From contig NZ_WNKZ01000001.1 of assembly GCF_009720835.1 (NCBI RefSeq), forward strand, positions 124,001 through 188,000: a stretch of DNA of 64,000 nt. The letters run 5' to 3'. Below the pieces are notes generated by a model. The model was not told the DNA's origin, made no database searches, and saw nothing but the letters and a program-made list of their open reading frames with translations. Within the stretch, counting starts at the first letter, position 1. The number at the start of each line of letters is the position of its first letter. The position numbers were made by a program, and so were the translations under genes. Shown piece after piece: positions 51,528 through 59,997 of this stretch. The stretch is from Pseudoduganella buxea (lineage in GTDB: Bacteria > Pseudomonadota > Gammaproteobacteria > Burkholderiales > Burkholderiaceae_D).

Positions 51528-52790
51528 CTAATCGCGCCCGAATGCGGGATCGATCCTGACCAGCGCCGTGATGACGAAGGCGGGAATGGTCGCCAGGCAG
51601 GCCCAGATGAAGAAATTCTGGTAGCCCATCATCTGCTGCAGGTAGCCGCTGGCCATCTGCGGCAGCATCATCCCCATCGCCATGAAACCGGTACAGATGG
51701 CGTAATGGGCCGTCTTGTGCTCGCCGTCCGAGACCATGATCATGAACATCATGTACGACGTGAACCCGAAGCCGTAGCCGAACTGCTCGACGGCCATGGC
51801 CGCCGAAATTACGAAGATGTTCTGCGGCAGCGCCGTGGACAGGTAGATGAATACCAGGTCGGGCAGGTGGACGATGAAGGCCATCGGCCACAGGCAGCGT
51901 TTCAGGCCGAAACGGGCAATCGCAACGCCGCCCAGCAGGCCGCCCAGGGTCAGGGCGATGACGCCGACGGTGCCGTACACGAGTCCCACTTTTTCATTGT
52001 CCAGCCCCAGCCCGCCCTTTTCAAGGGGATCGAGCAGGAACGGCACGGCCATCTTCAGCAACTGCGATTCGCCCAGCCGGAACAGCAGCAGGAAGGCCAG
52101 GATGACGACGATGCCGTCCTTCTTGAAGAACGACGCGAAGGCGGCGAAGAACTCGCCGCTGCCGGGCGCGCCGGCGCGCACCGGGTGATCGTCCGCCGGG
52201 TGCGGCAGCATGAAGTAGTGGTACACGGCCAGGATGGCAAACACGCCGCCCAGCAGCGCGAAGATGATGGCCCATGCGACGTGGGGATCGCCCGTTTCGC
52301 GGATCAGGAGGCCCGACAGTGCCACCAGCACGCCCTGGCCCGTGATATTGGCCAGGCGGTAGAAGGTGCTGCGCACGCCGACGAAGCCGGCCTGCTGCTT
52401 CTGCGTCAGGCCCAGCATGTAGAAGCCGTCGGCGGCGATGTCGTGCGTGGCCGAGCTGAACGCCATCAGCCACAGCACGGCCAGGCTCACCTGGAAGAAG
52501 GCCGGCAGGTGGGTGGTGAACGCCACGAGCGCGAGCGCCCCGCCGATGGCCGCCTGCAGCGCCACTACCCAGCCCCGCTTGGTGCCGAACATGTCGACCA
52601 CGGGCGCCCACAGGGGCTTGATCACCCATGGCAGGTACAGCCAGGACGTGTAGAAGGCGATTTCGGAATTGGAAAAGCCGGTGTTCTTGTACATCACCAG
52701 CGCCAGGGTCATCGCGGTGAAGTAGGGAATGCCCTGGCCATAATAAAGGGTCGGCACCCAGGACCATGGGTTGCGCTGTGCTGCTTTCAT
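51528..52790 (-). CDS. MFS transporter, AmpG-like
   Basis: A 420-residue membrane protein with about 12 transmembrane helices. The N-terminal segment (LYYGQGIPYFTAMTLALVMYK, then SWLYLPWVIKPLWAPVVDMFGTKRGW) resembles AmpG/PAT-family permeases, which import GlcNAc-anhydroMurNAc muropeptides. SSATHDIAADGFYML also fits. AAGGAT precedes the ATG at 52790. It lies between murQ and the glycosidase gene, so a muropeptide or amino-sugar substrate is likely; AmpG identity itself is not proven. Confidence 0.85.
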   Translation of the reverse strand: MKAAQRNPWSWVPTLYYGQGIPYFTAMTLALVMYKNTGFSNSEIAFYTSWLYLPWVIKPLWAPVVDMFGTKRGWVVALQAAIGGALALVAFTTHLPAFFQVSLAVLWLMAFSSATHDIAADGFYMLGLTQKQQAGFVGVRSTFYRLANITGQGVLVALSGLLIRETGDPHVAWAIIFALLGGVFAILAVYHYFMLPHPADDHPVRAGAPGSGEFFAAFASFFKKDGIVVILAFLLLFRLGESQLLKMAVPFLLDPLEKGGLGLDNEKVGLVYGTVGVIALTLGGLLGGVAIARFGLKRCLWPMAFIVHLPDLVFIYLSTALPQNIFVISAAMAVEQFGYGFGFTSYMMFMIMVSDGEHKTAHYAICTGFMAMGMMLPQMASGYLQQMMGYQNFFIWACLATIPAFVITALVRIDPAFGRD

Positions 52791-52836
52791 TCCATCCTTG
52801 TTCGTTATCGTTGGCGCGGCCCGGCGCCCGGGGGCT

Positions 52837-53718
52837 TCATGCGCCCAGGGCACCCCGCACGCTGCCTTGCGCCTGTTCCAGCAGCTTCCCGGCCTGCTGC
52901 ACCGGCACCTGCCGCTGCAAGGCGACGATCGCCACCTTGACGTGGAAGCCGCACTGCTCCAGCACCGCGCGTGCCCGGGCTTCGTCTGCGCCCGTGGCGT
53001 GGACCGTCAGGCGCACCGCGCGGGCAAACAGCTTGGCGTTGGTGGGCTTCAAGTCTACCATCAAGTTTCCATAGACTTTGTGCAGGCGCACCATGATGGC
53101 GCTGGACAGGGTGTTCAGCACGATCTTCTGCGACGTGCCGGCCTTCAGGCGGGTGCTGCCCGAGATGATCTCGGAACCCGTATCGAGCGTGATGCCGATC
53201 TCGGCGCCTTCGGCCACGGGCGAGCCGGTGTTGTTGGCAATGCCGATCGTCAGCGCACCGGCCGCGCGCGCCGCCGCCAGGGCGCCCAGCACATAGGGCG
53301 TGGCGCCGGAAGCGGCCAGCGCCAGCACGACATCGTTGGCCGTCGGCCGCACGCCGTCCAGGTCGCGCGCGCCCTGCTCATGGTCGTCCTCGGCCCCCTC
53401 GACGGCCACGAACATGGCCGATTCGCCCCCGGCCAGCAGGGCCACGGCGCGCTCGTGGGGCCACGAGAAGGTTGGGTACAGTTCCACGCTGTCGAGCACC
53501 CCCAGCCGCCCGGACGTGCCGGCGCCCACGTAGATCAGCCGCCCGCCCGCTTCGATCCGGGGCACGGCCGCCTCCACGGCGCGGGCGATGCGGGGCGCCG
53601 CGTTGCGCACGGCCTGCACGGCGTCGAACTGGTCGTCGACCAGGGCCGCGACCAGTTCCGGCACGGGATATTGGTCGAGCTGGAGGTGCTGCGAACTGGG
53701 CATTTCGGTTTTCAGCAT
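52837..53718 (-). CDS. murQ: N-acetylmuramic acid 6-phosphate etherase
   Basis: MurQ cleaves the lactyl ether of MurNAc-6-phosphate, giving GlcNAc-6-phosphate and D-lactate. The 293-residue product has the SIS-domain signature (RLIYVGAGTSGRLGVLDSVELYPTF), EGAEDD and NDVVLALAASGATPYVLGAL, plus GSTRLKAGTSQKIVLNTLSSAIMV, all typical. I place the start at the second in-frame ATG (53718), which has AGGA five bases upstream; the first (53724) has the same AAGG touching the codon. It opens a seven-gene same-strand run ending in ddpX. Confidence 0.95.
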   Translation of the reverse strand: MLKTEMPSSQHLQLDQYPVPELVAALVDDQFDAVQAVRNAAPRIARAVEAAVPRIEAGGRLIYVGAGTSGRLGVLDSVELYPTFSWPHERAVALLAGGESAMFVAVEGAEDDHEQGARDLDGVRPTANDVVLALAASGATPYVLGALAAARAAGALTIGIANNTGSPVAEGAEIGITLDTGSEIISGSTRLKAGTSQKIVLNTLSSAIMVRLHKVYGNLMVDLKPTNAKLFARAVRLTVHATGADEARARAVLEQCGFHVKVAIVALQRQVPVQQAGKLLEQAQGSVRGALGA

Positions 53719-53748
53719 TGCCATCCTTATCCGTTGACACGACCCCAG

Positions 53749-53765
53749 TGTAATCCCGGTATACA
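53749..53765. promoter_or_regulatory. Candidate GntR operator upstream of murQ
   Basis: TGTAATCCCGGTATACA has TGTA/TACA ends and lies 31 bp before the murQ start. A related sequence (TGTAGCCCGTAGTGTAC, 55105-55121) precedes the GntR gene. Both could be sites of that HutC-type regulator. Confidence 0.35.
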
Positions 53766-53910
53766 GGCTGCGCGTATGAAAGGTGCGCGCTGGGGCATTC
53801 CCCCAGGTTATGCCGGCCCGGCGTTACATCATGATGACATTTCTACGACAGTCGCCGCGCGCGGCCGCAGGGACAATATGGGCCGAATCCGCCCAAACCC
53901 TGCCGATACC

Positions 53911-54348
53911 ATGAACCTCGCCCCCCTGTTCGCCGCCGCCGGCCTGGCCCTTTGCATGACATGTTCCGGCGCCGCCCTGGCCGCGGCCGACCCGTCGCGC
54001 TTCCTGCTGACTCCCGAGCTGATGACAAAAATGAAGGCAATGGAGCCGGAAGCGGCCGAGGCTGTCGAGCGCGAAGGGGAAGGCAAGGGTATGAACGTCA
54101 AGACGGCGGAAGACCTGCAGCGCCAGATCGACGGCACGCCGGCCCTGCGCCAGCTGGTGGCCAGGCATGGCCTTACCAGCGAAGAATACGCGATGGCCAT
54201 GTTCGCCGCGCTGCACGCCGGCATGCACGTGGGCTTCGAGAGCGCGATGGGCAAGAAGGGCGCGGCCGACGCGATGGCCGGCTACACGCAGGAGCAGCGC
54301 GCCAACGTCGACTTGATCCGCAAGCTGTACCCGCCGGCGCAGCACTGA
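53911..54348 (+). CDS. Small exported protein of unknown function
   Basis: A 145-residue protein with a signal peptide (about 1-25, ending ALAAADPS). The mature part is mostly helical and charged (FLLTPELMTKMKAMEPEAAEAVE; LVARHGLTSEEYAMAMFAALHAGMHVGFES). No Cys remains after cleavage and I recognise no domain. The start at 53911 begins the signal; a longer reading from 53878 is possible. It lies on the plus strand between murQ and the gntR-like gene, which are both minus, so it has its own promoter. Confidence 0.7.
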   Translation: MNLAPLFAAAGLALCMTCSGAALAAADPSRFLLTPELMTKMKAMEPEAAEAVEREGEGKGMNVKTAEDLQRQIDGTPALRQLVARHGLTSEEYAMAMFAALHAGMHVGFESAMGKKGAADAMAGYTQEQRANVDLIRKLYPPAQH

Positions 54349-54367
54349 AGCGCTTGCGGCGTGGCCG

Positions 54368-55093
54368 TCAGCCGCGCCGCATCTCGGCCACGAAGTCGTA
54401 ATGATCGCTGCGGCAGTAGGAATGGGTCAGCTCGACCGCCTCGCCCGAGGACAGGTAGGCGATACGGGTGATGAACAGGACGGCTTCGCCTTCGGGCACG
54501 TCGAGCTGGCGCGCCAGCTCCGCCGAAGCATTCATCGCGCGGATGTGCTGCAACGCCCGCACCGGGGCCTTGCCGGTGCTTTCCAGGTACTGGTACAGCG
54601 AGTCGCCCACCGCTTCCGGGTGCGGCACGGCGCTGTAGGGCAGCACGCTTACTTCATAGGCCATGGCCACGTCGTCGGCCAGGCGCAGGCGCTCCAGCCG
54701 GGCCACCTTGCTGTTCGGCGACAGGCCCAGGCTCATCTGCTCATCCGCGCTGGCCGTGACGGTTTCCCGCTTCAGCCAGCGCGAGCCGGGCTTGTAGCCG
54801 CGCTGCTGCAACTGCTCGGAAAAGCTCGTCAGGTTCGACAGCGGCTGCTCGATGCGGGGCGCGATATAGTTGCCCGAGCCGCGCCGGCGCACCACCAGCC
54901 CCTGCTCGACCAGCTGGTCGATGGCCTTGCGCGCCGTCACGCGCGATACGTTCAGCTGCTCCGACAGCGTCCGTTCGGACGGCAGGGCCTGGTCAACCTG
55001 GTAGCGGCCGGAGCGCACGTCGTCCGTCAGCTTGCGGGCGATCTGCATGTACAACGGCGAATTGTCGGTGATTTCTTGTTCTTCCACGGTCAT
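54368..55093 (-). CDS. GntR-family (HutC subfamily) regulator
   Basis: A 241-residue regulator with an N-terminal GntR winged helix (SPLYMQIARKLTDDVRSGRYQVDQALPSERTLSEQLNVSRVTARKAIDQLVEQGLVVRRRGSG) and a UTRA effector domain (about 95-238; LTSFSEQLQQRGYKPGSRWL, MAYEVSVLPYS, AVLFITRIAYLSSGEAVELTHSYCRSDHYDF). UTRA regulators of the NagR/YvoA type sense amino-sugar phosphates, which fits murQ and the sugar kinase next door. CAGGAG lies eight bases before the ATG. It is probably a repressor of the murQ run. Confidence 0.93.
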   Translation of the reverse strand: MTVEEQEITDNSPLYMQIARKLTDDVRSGRYQVDQALPSERTLSEQLNVSRVTARKAIDQLVEQGLVVRRRGSGNYIAPRIEQPLSNLTSFSEQLQQRGYKPGSRWLKRETVTASADEQMSLGLSPNSKVARLERLRLADDVAMAYEVSVLPYSAVPHPEAVGDSLYQYLESTGKAPVRALQHIRAMNASAELARQLDVPEGEAVLFITRIAYLSSGEAVELTHSYCRSDHYDFVAEMRRG

Positions 55094-55180
55094 TGCAATA
55101 CTCCTGTAGCCCGTAGTGTACCGGCGATGGGCACGGAACGCCCGATTTGGCTGGCATGAATAATTGCCGTGACCGCATAA

Positions 55181-55237
55181 CGGCAGCTCATGCCCGGGAA
55201 AATTCGGGGACAAGTCCCCGAATTTTCTAAGCTGCCG
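55181..55237. repeat. Structured palindromic element (REP family C) and probable terminator
   Basis: AAAATTCGGGGAC (55199-55211) and GTCCCCGAATTTT (55214-55226) are perfect inverted arms, nested within CGGCAGCT (55181-55188) and AGCTGCCG (55230-55237). It lies 11 bases past the stop of the lipoprotein gene and upstream of gntR. The T-run on the minus strand would fit a terminator for the lipoprotein transcript. The design resembles the other two repeat families. Confidence 0.75.
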
Positions 55238-55247
55238 TGGCGCGGCA

Positions 55248-56627
55248 TCATTCGGCCGGCAGCGCCGTCTCGCGCAGGTAGCCATCCGCCGTCACGCGGG
55301 CAGGGTCGGCGTCTTCCGTGTGGGTGGCAGGCAGGTTGTCGCTGCCGCCCAGCAGCCAGTTGCCGTGCCAGGGGGCCAGGCCCCGCACCTGGTTGCCGCG
55401 CGGGCCGGCGGCGAGCGGGATGCGACGCACCGCGCCGGTGGCCAGGTCGACCCGCGCCAGCAGAGGCAGGCTGGCATCGAGCACGCTTTCGCCGCCGGGG
55501 TTCTGCGTGTAGCCGGCGGCCCCCGCGACCAGCACCCGGCCGTCGGCCAGCGGAACCGCGTCCAGAATAGCGTCGCCCCGGTCGACGTCCGCCAGCCGGT
55601 AGGCCAGCACTTGCCGGCTGCCGGCATGGAGGCGGGCGACATAGCCGTCCCAGCCCGACCCGTCGGCGGTGCGACCGGTGCGCACCCGTCCTGCCAGCAG
55701 CAAGGTGTCGCCCCACCAGCGCAGCGTGTGCAGCTCGGCCTTGTCGCGGTTGTCGAGCGCGATGGCGGGACTGCGCCGGCCGTCGGCCGCGAGCACCGTC
55801 ACCAGCACGCCGTCCACCATCCCGACCGGCAGCGCCTCGCCGAAGTGGCGTGCGTGGGCCGGCCCCAGCTCCGCGCGCGACGATATCGCCACGCCGACGG
55901 CCACGCGCCCCTGGACATCGGCGTCCATGAACACCTGCCAGTGGTTTTCCATGCCCTCGAAGGGGTCGAAGCTGCCGCTCGTCGGACGCTGCGCGTCCAG
56001 GTAGATGCCCGGTTCGACCAGTGTGCGCCAGCGCGGCCGGTAAGCGCCGTCGAGCCGGTACGCGACGACGGCATTGCCGCCACCGCGCAAGGCCAGCGCC
56101 ACCTCCTCGCCGACCGGGGCCAGGCGCACGGCGTCGCGGCTCTTCCACGGCGCCAGCGCGGCGCGCTCGCGGATCTCGCCGGCATCGGCATCGGTGGGAT
56201 CGCTCGCCACCAGCGGATCGGTGAATGGCACCTGGGCCAGCACCTGGCCCCGGCGGTCGAGCCGCACCAGGCGCAAGGTGGCGCCGTCGGACAGCACGGC
56301 GCTGGTCTCGCCGGAAGGATGCAGGGCGAAGTCGACCAGGCGCCAGCCGGCCGGCGGCTGCCATGTCGCGGCGCCGATCCGCAGGCGGCGTTCGGGGATG
56401 GTGACGTCGGCAATGGCACGGGGCGTGCCCGCCATGGCCACCCAATGGTCGGCGCTCGCCCGCGCCTTCAGCACTGCCAGCCCTGGCAAGGCCACGCTGA
56501 CCGGTTCGACCGGCGCGGGCAGCGGCGTATGGCCGGTACCGGCGGCGCCACCGCCGCCGCAGGCGCTCAGCATGGCCAGGAGGACGGGCAGCGCCAGCGC
56601 TGGCGCAAATCTGGGGTAGAGTGGCAT
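55248..56627 (-). CDS. Lipoprotein of unknown function, possible beta-propeller
   Basis: A 459-residue lipoprotein (LLAMLSAC lipobox, followed by Gly4). The mature part is rich in short beta-type repeats with recurring blade-like phrases (WRLVDFALHPSGETSAVLSDGATLRLVRLDRRG; DTLLLAGRVRTG; DGRVLVAGAAGYTQN; GNWLLGGSDN), suggesting a propeller fold; I cannot name the family. The start is the ATG at 56627; the TTG two codons before it is unlikely. It is divergent from the serine hydrolase gene and lies upstream of gntR on the same strand, separated by a palindromic element. Confidence 0.7.
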   Translation of the reverse strand: MPLYPRFAPALALPVLLAMLSACGGGGAAGTGHTPLPAPVEPVSVALPGLAVLKARASADHWVAMAGTPRAIADVTIPERRLRIGAATWQPPAGWRLVDFALHPSGETSAVLSDGATLRLVRLDRRGQVLAQVPFTDPLVASDPTDADAGEIRERAALAPWKSRDAVRLAPVGEEVALALRGGGNAVVAYRLDGAYRPRWRTLVEPGIYLDAQRPTSGSFDPFEGMENHWQVFMDADVQGRVAVGVAISSRAELGPAHARHFGEALPVGMVDGVLVTVLAADGRRSPAIALDNRDKAELHTLRWWGDTLLLAGRVRTGRTADGSGWDGYVARLHAGSRQVLAYRLADVDRGDAILDAVPLADGRVLVAGAAGYTQNPGGESVLDASLPLLARVDLATGAVRRIPLAAGPRGNQVRGLAPWHGNWLLGGSDNLPATHTEDADPARVTADGYLRETALPAE

Positions 56628-56718
56628 GTGCAAAAGCTCGGCAGTGAGGGACGGCTATTGTAAAAACTTCCACTGCCCGAATTGTCGGTAAATTGTCGTG
56701 ACGATCATGAGGATAGCG

Positions 56719-58044
56719 ATGGGCACACCATGGCGCGCCGTGCTGGGCGCGGTATTGCTGGGCGGCGCGGGGCAGGCTGTCGCCGTGCCACCTGCGCACG
56801 AGGCGCTGACGCGCGAGCTGGCGGCCATCGTGGCCGATCCGGGCAAGCCCCTGTCCGGGCTGTCCGTGCTGGCGATGCGCGGCGGGGAAGTCGTCTATGA
56901 AGGCCAGTCCGGGCGCGCCCGCATCGCCACGAACGGCGCTGGCGCGGACCTGCCCGTCACGCCGCGCACGATGTTTCGCATCGCGTCCGTCTCGAAGATG
57001 ATGACGACCCTGGCACTGATGCAGCTGGTCGAGCGGGGCGATGTGTCGCTCGACGCCGATGCCAGCCGCTACCTGGGTTTCACGCTGCGCAACCCGCATT
57101 TTCCCGACCGCGTCATCACCTTGCGCCAGTTGCTGACGCACACCTCCTCCTTGCGCGACGACGCCGGCTATTCCTTCGGCGCCGGCACGGCCTTGCAGGA
57201 TGTGCTGGTGCGCGAACCCAAGGCCTGGGCCGCCGACCGCGCGCCGGGCAGCTATTTCACTTATTGCAACCTGGGCTGGGGCGTGATCGGCACCGTGATG
57301 GAGCGGGTCACGGGCGAGCGCTTCGACCGCCTGATGCAGCGGCTGCTGCTGGCACCCCTCGGCCTGCGCGGCGGCTACAACCCGGCCGCGTTTTCGGCGG
57401 ACGAACTGGCCGATACGGCCACCCTGTACCGCCGCCGCACCACCGACACGGAGGTGTGGAACAGCGCCGGCCCGTGGATCGCTCAAGTCGACGACTACGG
57501 CGTGCGTCCGCCGGTGCCGCCGGCCGGCATCGACCGTTACGTCGTCGGCACCAACGCCACCTTGTTCAGTCCCACGGGTGGCCTGCGCATTTCGGCGCGC
57601 GACCTGGGCACCGTGATGCGGATGCTGGTCGACGGCGGACGGCACGGCGGCCGCCAGCTGCTGCTGCCCGAGACGCTGGCGCAGATGTTCAGCGCGCAGT
57701 GGACGTATCGCGACCCGGCCAGCGGCGACACGCTGAACGGCCTGTATCACAGCTGGGGACTGGGCACGCAGCGCTTCACGGACGTGGCCGGACGGGGCAA
57801 CCGCCTGGTGGACGGTGCGCATTTCGAGGCTGTGGGCCACCTGGGCGAAGCCTACGGCCTGGTCGCCACCTTTGCCGTCGACCTGGCGCGCGGGGACGGC
57901 ATGGTCACCTTGATCGGCGGCTTCGGCAGCGACCCGGAACGCGATCCCGGCAGCTACTCCGCCCTCACGCGCGCCGAGGAACGCATCCTGACGACCCTCT
58001 ACCGGGGCGCCATCGCGCCGGCGCCGCATGACCCCAGGTTATAG
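56719..58044 (+). CDS. Exported serine hydrolase, beta-lactamase/class C PBP family
   Basis: A 441-residue serine hydrolase of the beta-lactamase (PF00144) fold. It has a signal peptide (1-22), SxxK at Ser90-Val-Ser-Lys93, the Tyr-x-Asn motif at Tyr182-Cys-Asn184 and a late HLGEAYG in place of KTG. The ATG at 56719 has AGGA seven bases upstream and begins the signal. Such proteins include D-amino-acid peptidases, esterases and EstB-type enzymes as well as AmpC, and activity cannot be read from sequence. Its position beside murein genes suggests a D-peptide substrate. Confidence 0.9.
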   Translation: MGTPWRAVLGAVLLGGAGQAVAVPPAHEALTRELAAIVADPGKPLSGLSVLAMRGGEVVYEGQSGRARIATNGAGADLPVTPRTMFRIASVSKMMTTLALMQLVERGDVSLDADASRYLGFTLRNPHFPDRVITLRQLLTHTSSLRDDAGYSFGAGTALQDVLVREPKAWAADRAPGSYFTYCNLGWGVIGTVMERVTGERFDRLMQRLLLAPLGLRGGYNPAAFSADELADTATLYRRRTTDTEVWNSAGPWIAQVDDYGVRPPVPPAGIDRYVVGTNATLFSPTGGLRISARDLGTVMRMLVDGGRHGGRQLLLPETLAQMFSAQWTYRDPASGDTLNGLYHSWGLGTQRFTDVAGRGNRLVDGAHFEAVGHLGEAYGLVATFAVDLARGDGMVTLIGGFGSDPERDPGSYSALTRAEERILTTLYRGAIAPAPHDPRL

Positions 58045-58120
58045 CCTTCGCACGAGCTTTCATTGGCAGCGGCACGGCCGCAGCGCGTAAGCTCACCGTC
58101 CACGCATTCGGACCGGCACC

Positions 58121-59383
58121 ATGCAGCACACAACAGAAGGAAATCACGTCATCGTCATCGGCGGCGGCGTCGTCGGCCTGACGACGGCGTGGTGGCTGCT
58201 GGAGGCGGGCTATCGCGTCACCTTGCTCGAACGCGCGCCCGATGTCGGCAACGGCGCCAGCTACCGCAACGGCGGCCAGCTGAGCTACCGCTACGTCGCG
58301 CCGCTGGCCGACGCGGGCGTGCCCCTGAAGGCGCTGCAATGGCTGTTCCAGCAGGACGGGCCGCTGCGCTTCCGGCTGGAGGCGGACCGGCGCCAGTGGC
58401 GCTGGCTGGCCCAGTTCCTGGCCAACTGCAATGGCCGCAGCAACCGCCGCACGACGGCCAAGCTGCTGGAGCTGGGCGAATTGAGCCGCCGGAAGATGAC
58501 GCAACTGGCGCTGCGCCTGCCCCTGTCCGAATTCGGCTGGCGCGAGGCCGGCAAGCTGGTGGTCTACCGCTCCGCCAAGCTGTTCGACGCGGCCGCGGCC
58601 CGGCCCGACCCCGACAATACCCGGCAGGTGCTGTCCGGCCGCGAGACGGCGGTGCTGGAGCCGGCACTGGCCCACCTGGCCCCCAGCCTGGCTGGCGGCA
58701 TCTTCAATGGGGGCGAAGCGGTGGCCGACTGCCATGCCTTCTGCGTCGCGCTGGCCCGGCGCCTGCACGAACACCCCCGCTTCGAAGGCATCGTGCACGC
58801 CAATGCCACCTGCTTGTTTACAGAGCACGGCAAGGTGGCCGGCGTCGAAACGGACGGTGGCTGGGTCCAGGGCGACCAGTACGTACTGGCAGCCGGCATC
58901 CAGAGCCGCGACCTGACCGCCACGGCCGGCATCCGGCTGCCCCTGTATCCGCTCAAGGGCTACAGCCTGACGGCGCCCATCGGCGCCACGCACACGGCGC
59001 CGCGCATCAGCGTCACCGACTTCGAGCGCAAGACGCTGTACGCCCGCATCGGCGACAGCCTGCGCGTGGCGGCCATGGTCGACATGGTGGGCGACGACGC
59101 CAGCCTGGATGCCCGCCGCGTGGCCGGCCTGACGCGGCTCGTCAAGGCATCCATGCCCGCCGCCGCCGACTACGACCGCGCCGAAGCCTGGGCCGGACTG
59201 CGCCCCGCCACCCCCAACAGCGCCCCGCTGATCGGCCGGACCCGCCATGCCAATCTATGGCTGAACGTGGGCCACGGCCCCCTCGGCTTCACCTTCGCCT
59301 GCGGCACCGCCGCCCTGCTGGCGGACCTGATGCGCGGCCAGCCCACCCCGTTCGCCCTCGACTTCCTCGCCTGGCGCGGGTGA
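58121..59383 (+). CDS. D-amino-acid dehydrogenase (DadA-like FAD oxidoreductase)
   Basis: A 420-residue FAD-dependent DAO-family enzyme. The dinucleotide motif VIVIGGGVVGLTTAWWLLEAGYRVTLLE (about 10-37) is followed by NGGQLSYRYVAPLA, typical of DadA, and LPLYPLKGYSLTAPI and WAGLRPATPNSAPLIGR near the C-terminus. DadA oxidises D-Ala and other D-amino acids to 2-oxoacids. Downstream of a murein-recycling region it would use the D-Ala set free by DdpX, DacB or the LD-carboxypeptidase. Substrate range is inferred. Confidence 0.9.
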   Translation: MQHTTEGNHVIVIGGGVVGLTTAWWLLEAGYRVTLLERAPDVGNGASYRNGGQLSYRYVAPLADAGVPLKALQWLFQQDGPLRFRLEADRRQWRWLAQFLANCNGRSNRRTTAKLLELGELSRRKMTQLALRLPLSEFGWREAGKLVVYRSAKLFDAAAARPDPDNTRQVLSGRETAVLEPALAHLAPSLAGGIFNGGEAVADCHAFCVALARRLHEHPRFEGIVHANATCLFTEHGKVAGVETDGGWVQGDQYVLAAGIQSRDLTATAGIRLPLYPLKGYSLTAPIGATHTAPRISVTDFERKTLYARIGDSLRVAAMVDMVGDDASLDARRVAGLTRLVKASMPAAADYDRAEAWAGLRPATPNSAPLIGRTRHANLWLNVGHGPLGFTFACGTAALLADLMRGQPTPFALDFLAWRG

Positions 59384-59528
59384 TCCGGTGTTAATCCAGT
59401 TCCGGTGAAGTTGCATCAAGACGGGGGCTGAGACTGTCTCCAGAGCAACTTTCGACGCAAATGCGCCGCCCGGCCCCCCGCAGGCGGATATGGCGGATAA
59501 TGTCGCCTTTCCATTGTCCGACTTGCAA

Positions 59529-59987
59529 ATGTCCAAATCGAAGACGCCGGCCGGCTGTCCGTGCGGCGGTGCGGCGCTGGCGAGCTGCTGCGGTCCATAT
59601 CTGGATGGCTGGCGCGATCCGGCCCGGCAGCCGCCCACGGCCGAGACCTTGATGCGTTCGCGCTACACGGCATATACCTTGCGCAACGATCCCTACCTGC
59701 TGGCGACGTGGCATCCCAGTACGCGGCCGACGGATCGCATCGTCGACCCGGATGAGGCGTTGCAGTGGCTGGGACTTGAGGTAAAATCTGCTTTACGTTT
59801 ACGTCAACGTAAAGTAGAACCGGCGAATCCGGACGAGGATTTCGTGGAATTCGTCGCCCGCTTCCGGGTCGGCGGCAAAGCCCAGCGGCTGCATGAGGTG
59901 AGCCGGTTCCTGCGCGAGCCGGACCCGGCGCTCGGCGGCGCACCGCGCTGGTTCTATGTGGACGGAGAATTTCCAGAAAAGCCATAA
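59529..59987 (+). CDS. YchJ-family (UPF0225) SEC-C motif protein
   Basis: A 152-residue YchJ-like protein. An N-terminal SEC-C type metal motif ([16 protein letters not shown], about residues 10-25) is followed by the NTF2-like domain ([60 protein letters not shown]). Function is unknown. The start at 59529 fits family members. The coding sequence contains a LiuR-type palindrome (59791-59814), and its stop is ten bases before liuB. Confidence 0.9.
   Translation: MSKSKTPAGCPCGGAALASCCGPYLDGWRDPARQPPTAETLMRSRYTAYTLRNDPYLLATWHPSTRPTDRIVDPDEALQWLGLEVKSALRLRQRKVEPANPDEDFVEFVARFRVGGKAQRLHEVSRFLREPDPALGGAPRWFYVDGEFPEKP
59791..59814. promoter_or_regulatory. LiuR-type operator inside the YchJ-family gene, upstream of liuB
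   Basis: Arms CTTTACGTT (59791-59799) and AACGTAAAG (59806-59814) are perfectly inverted, with TACGTC between. It is built from the same ACGTTTACGT elements as the liuA site at 24161-24182. The liuB start is 184 bp downstream. TAAAAT (59782-59787) just upstream could serve as a -10. Confidence 0.7.
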
Positions 59988-59997
59988 AGGGGACCGA

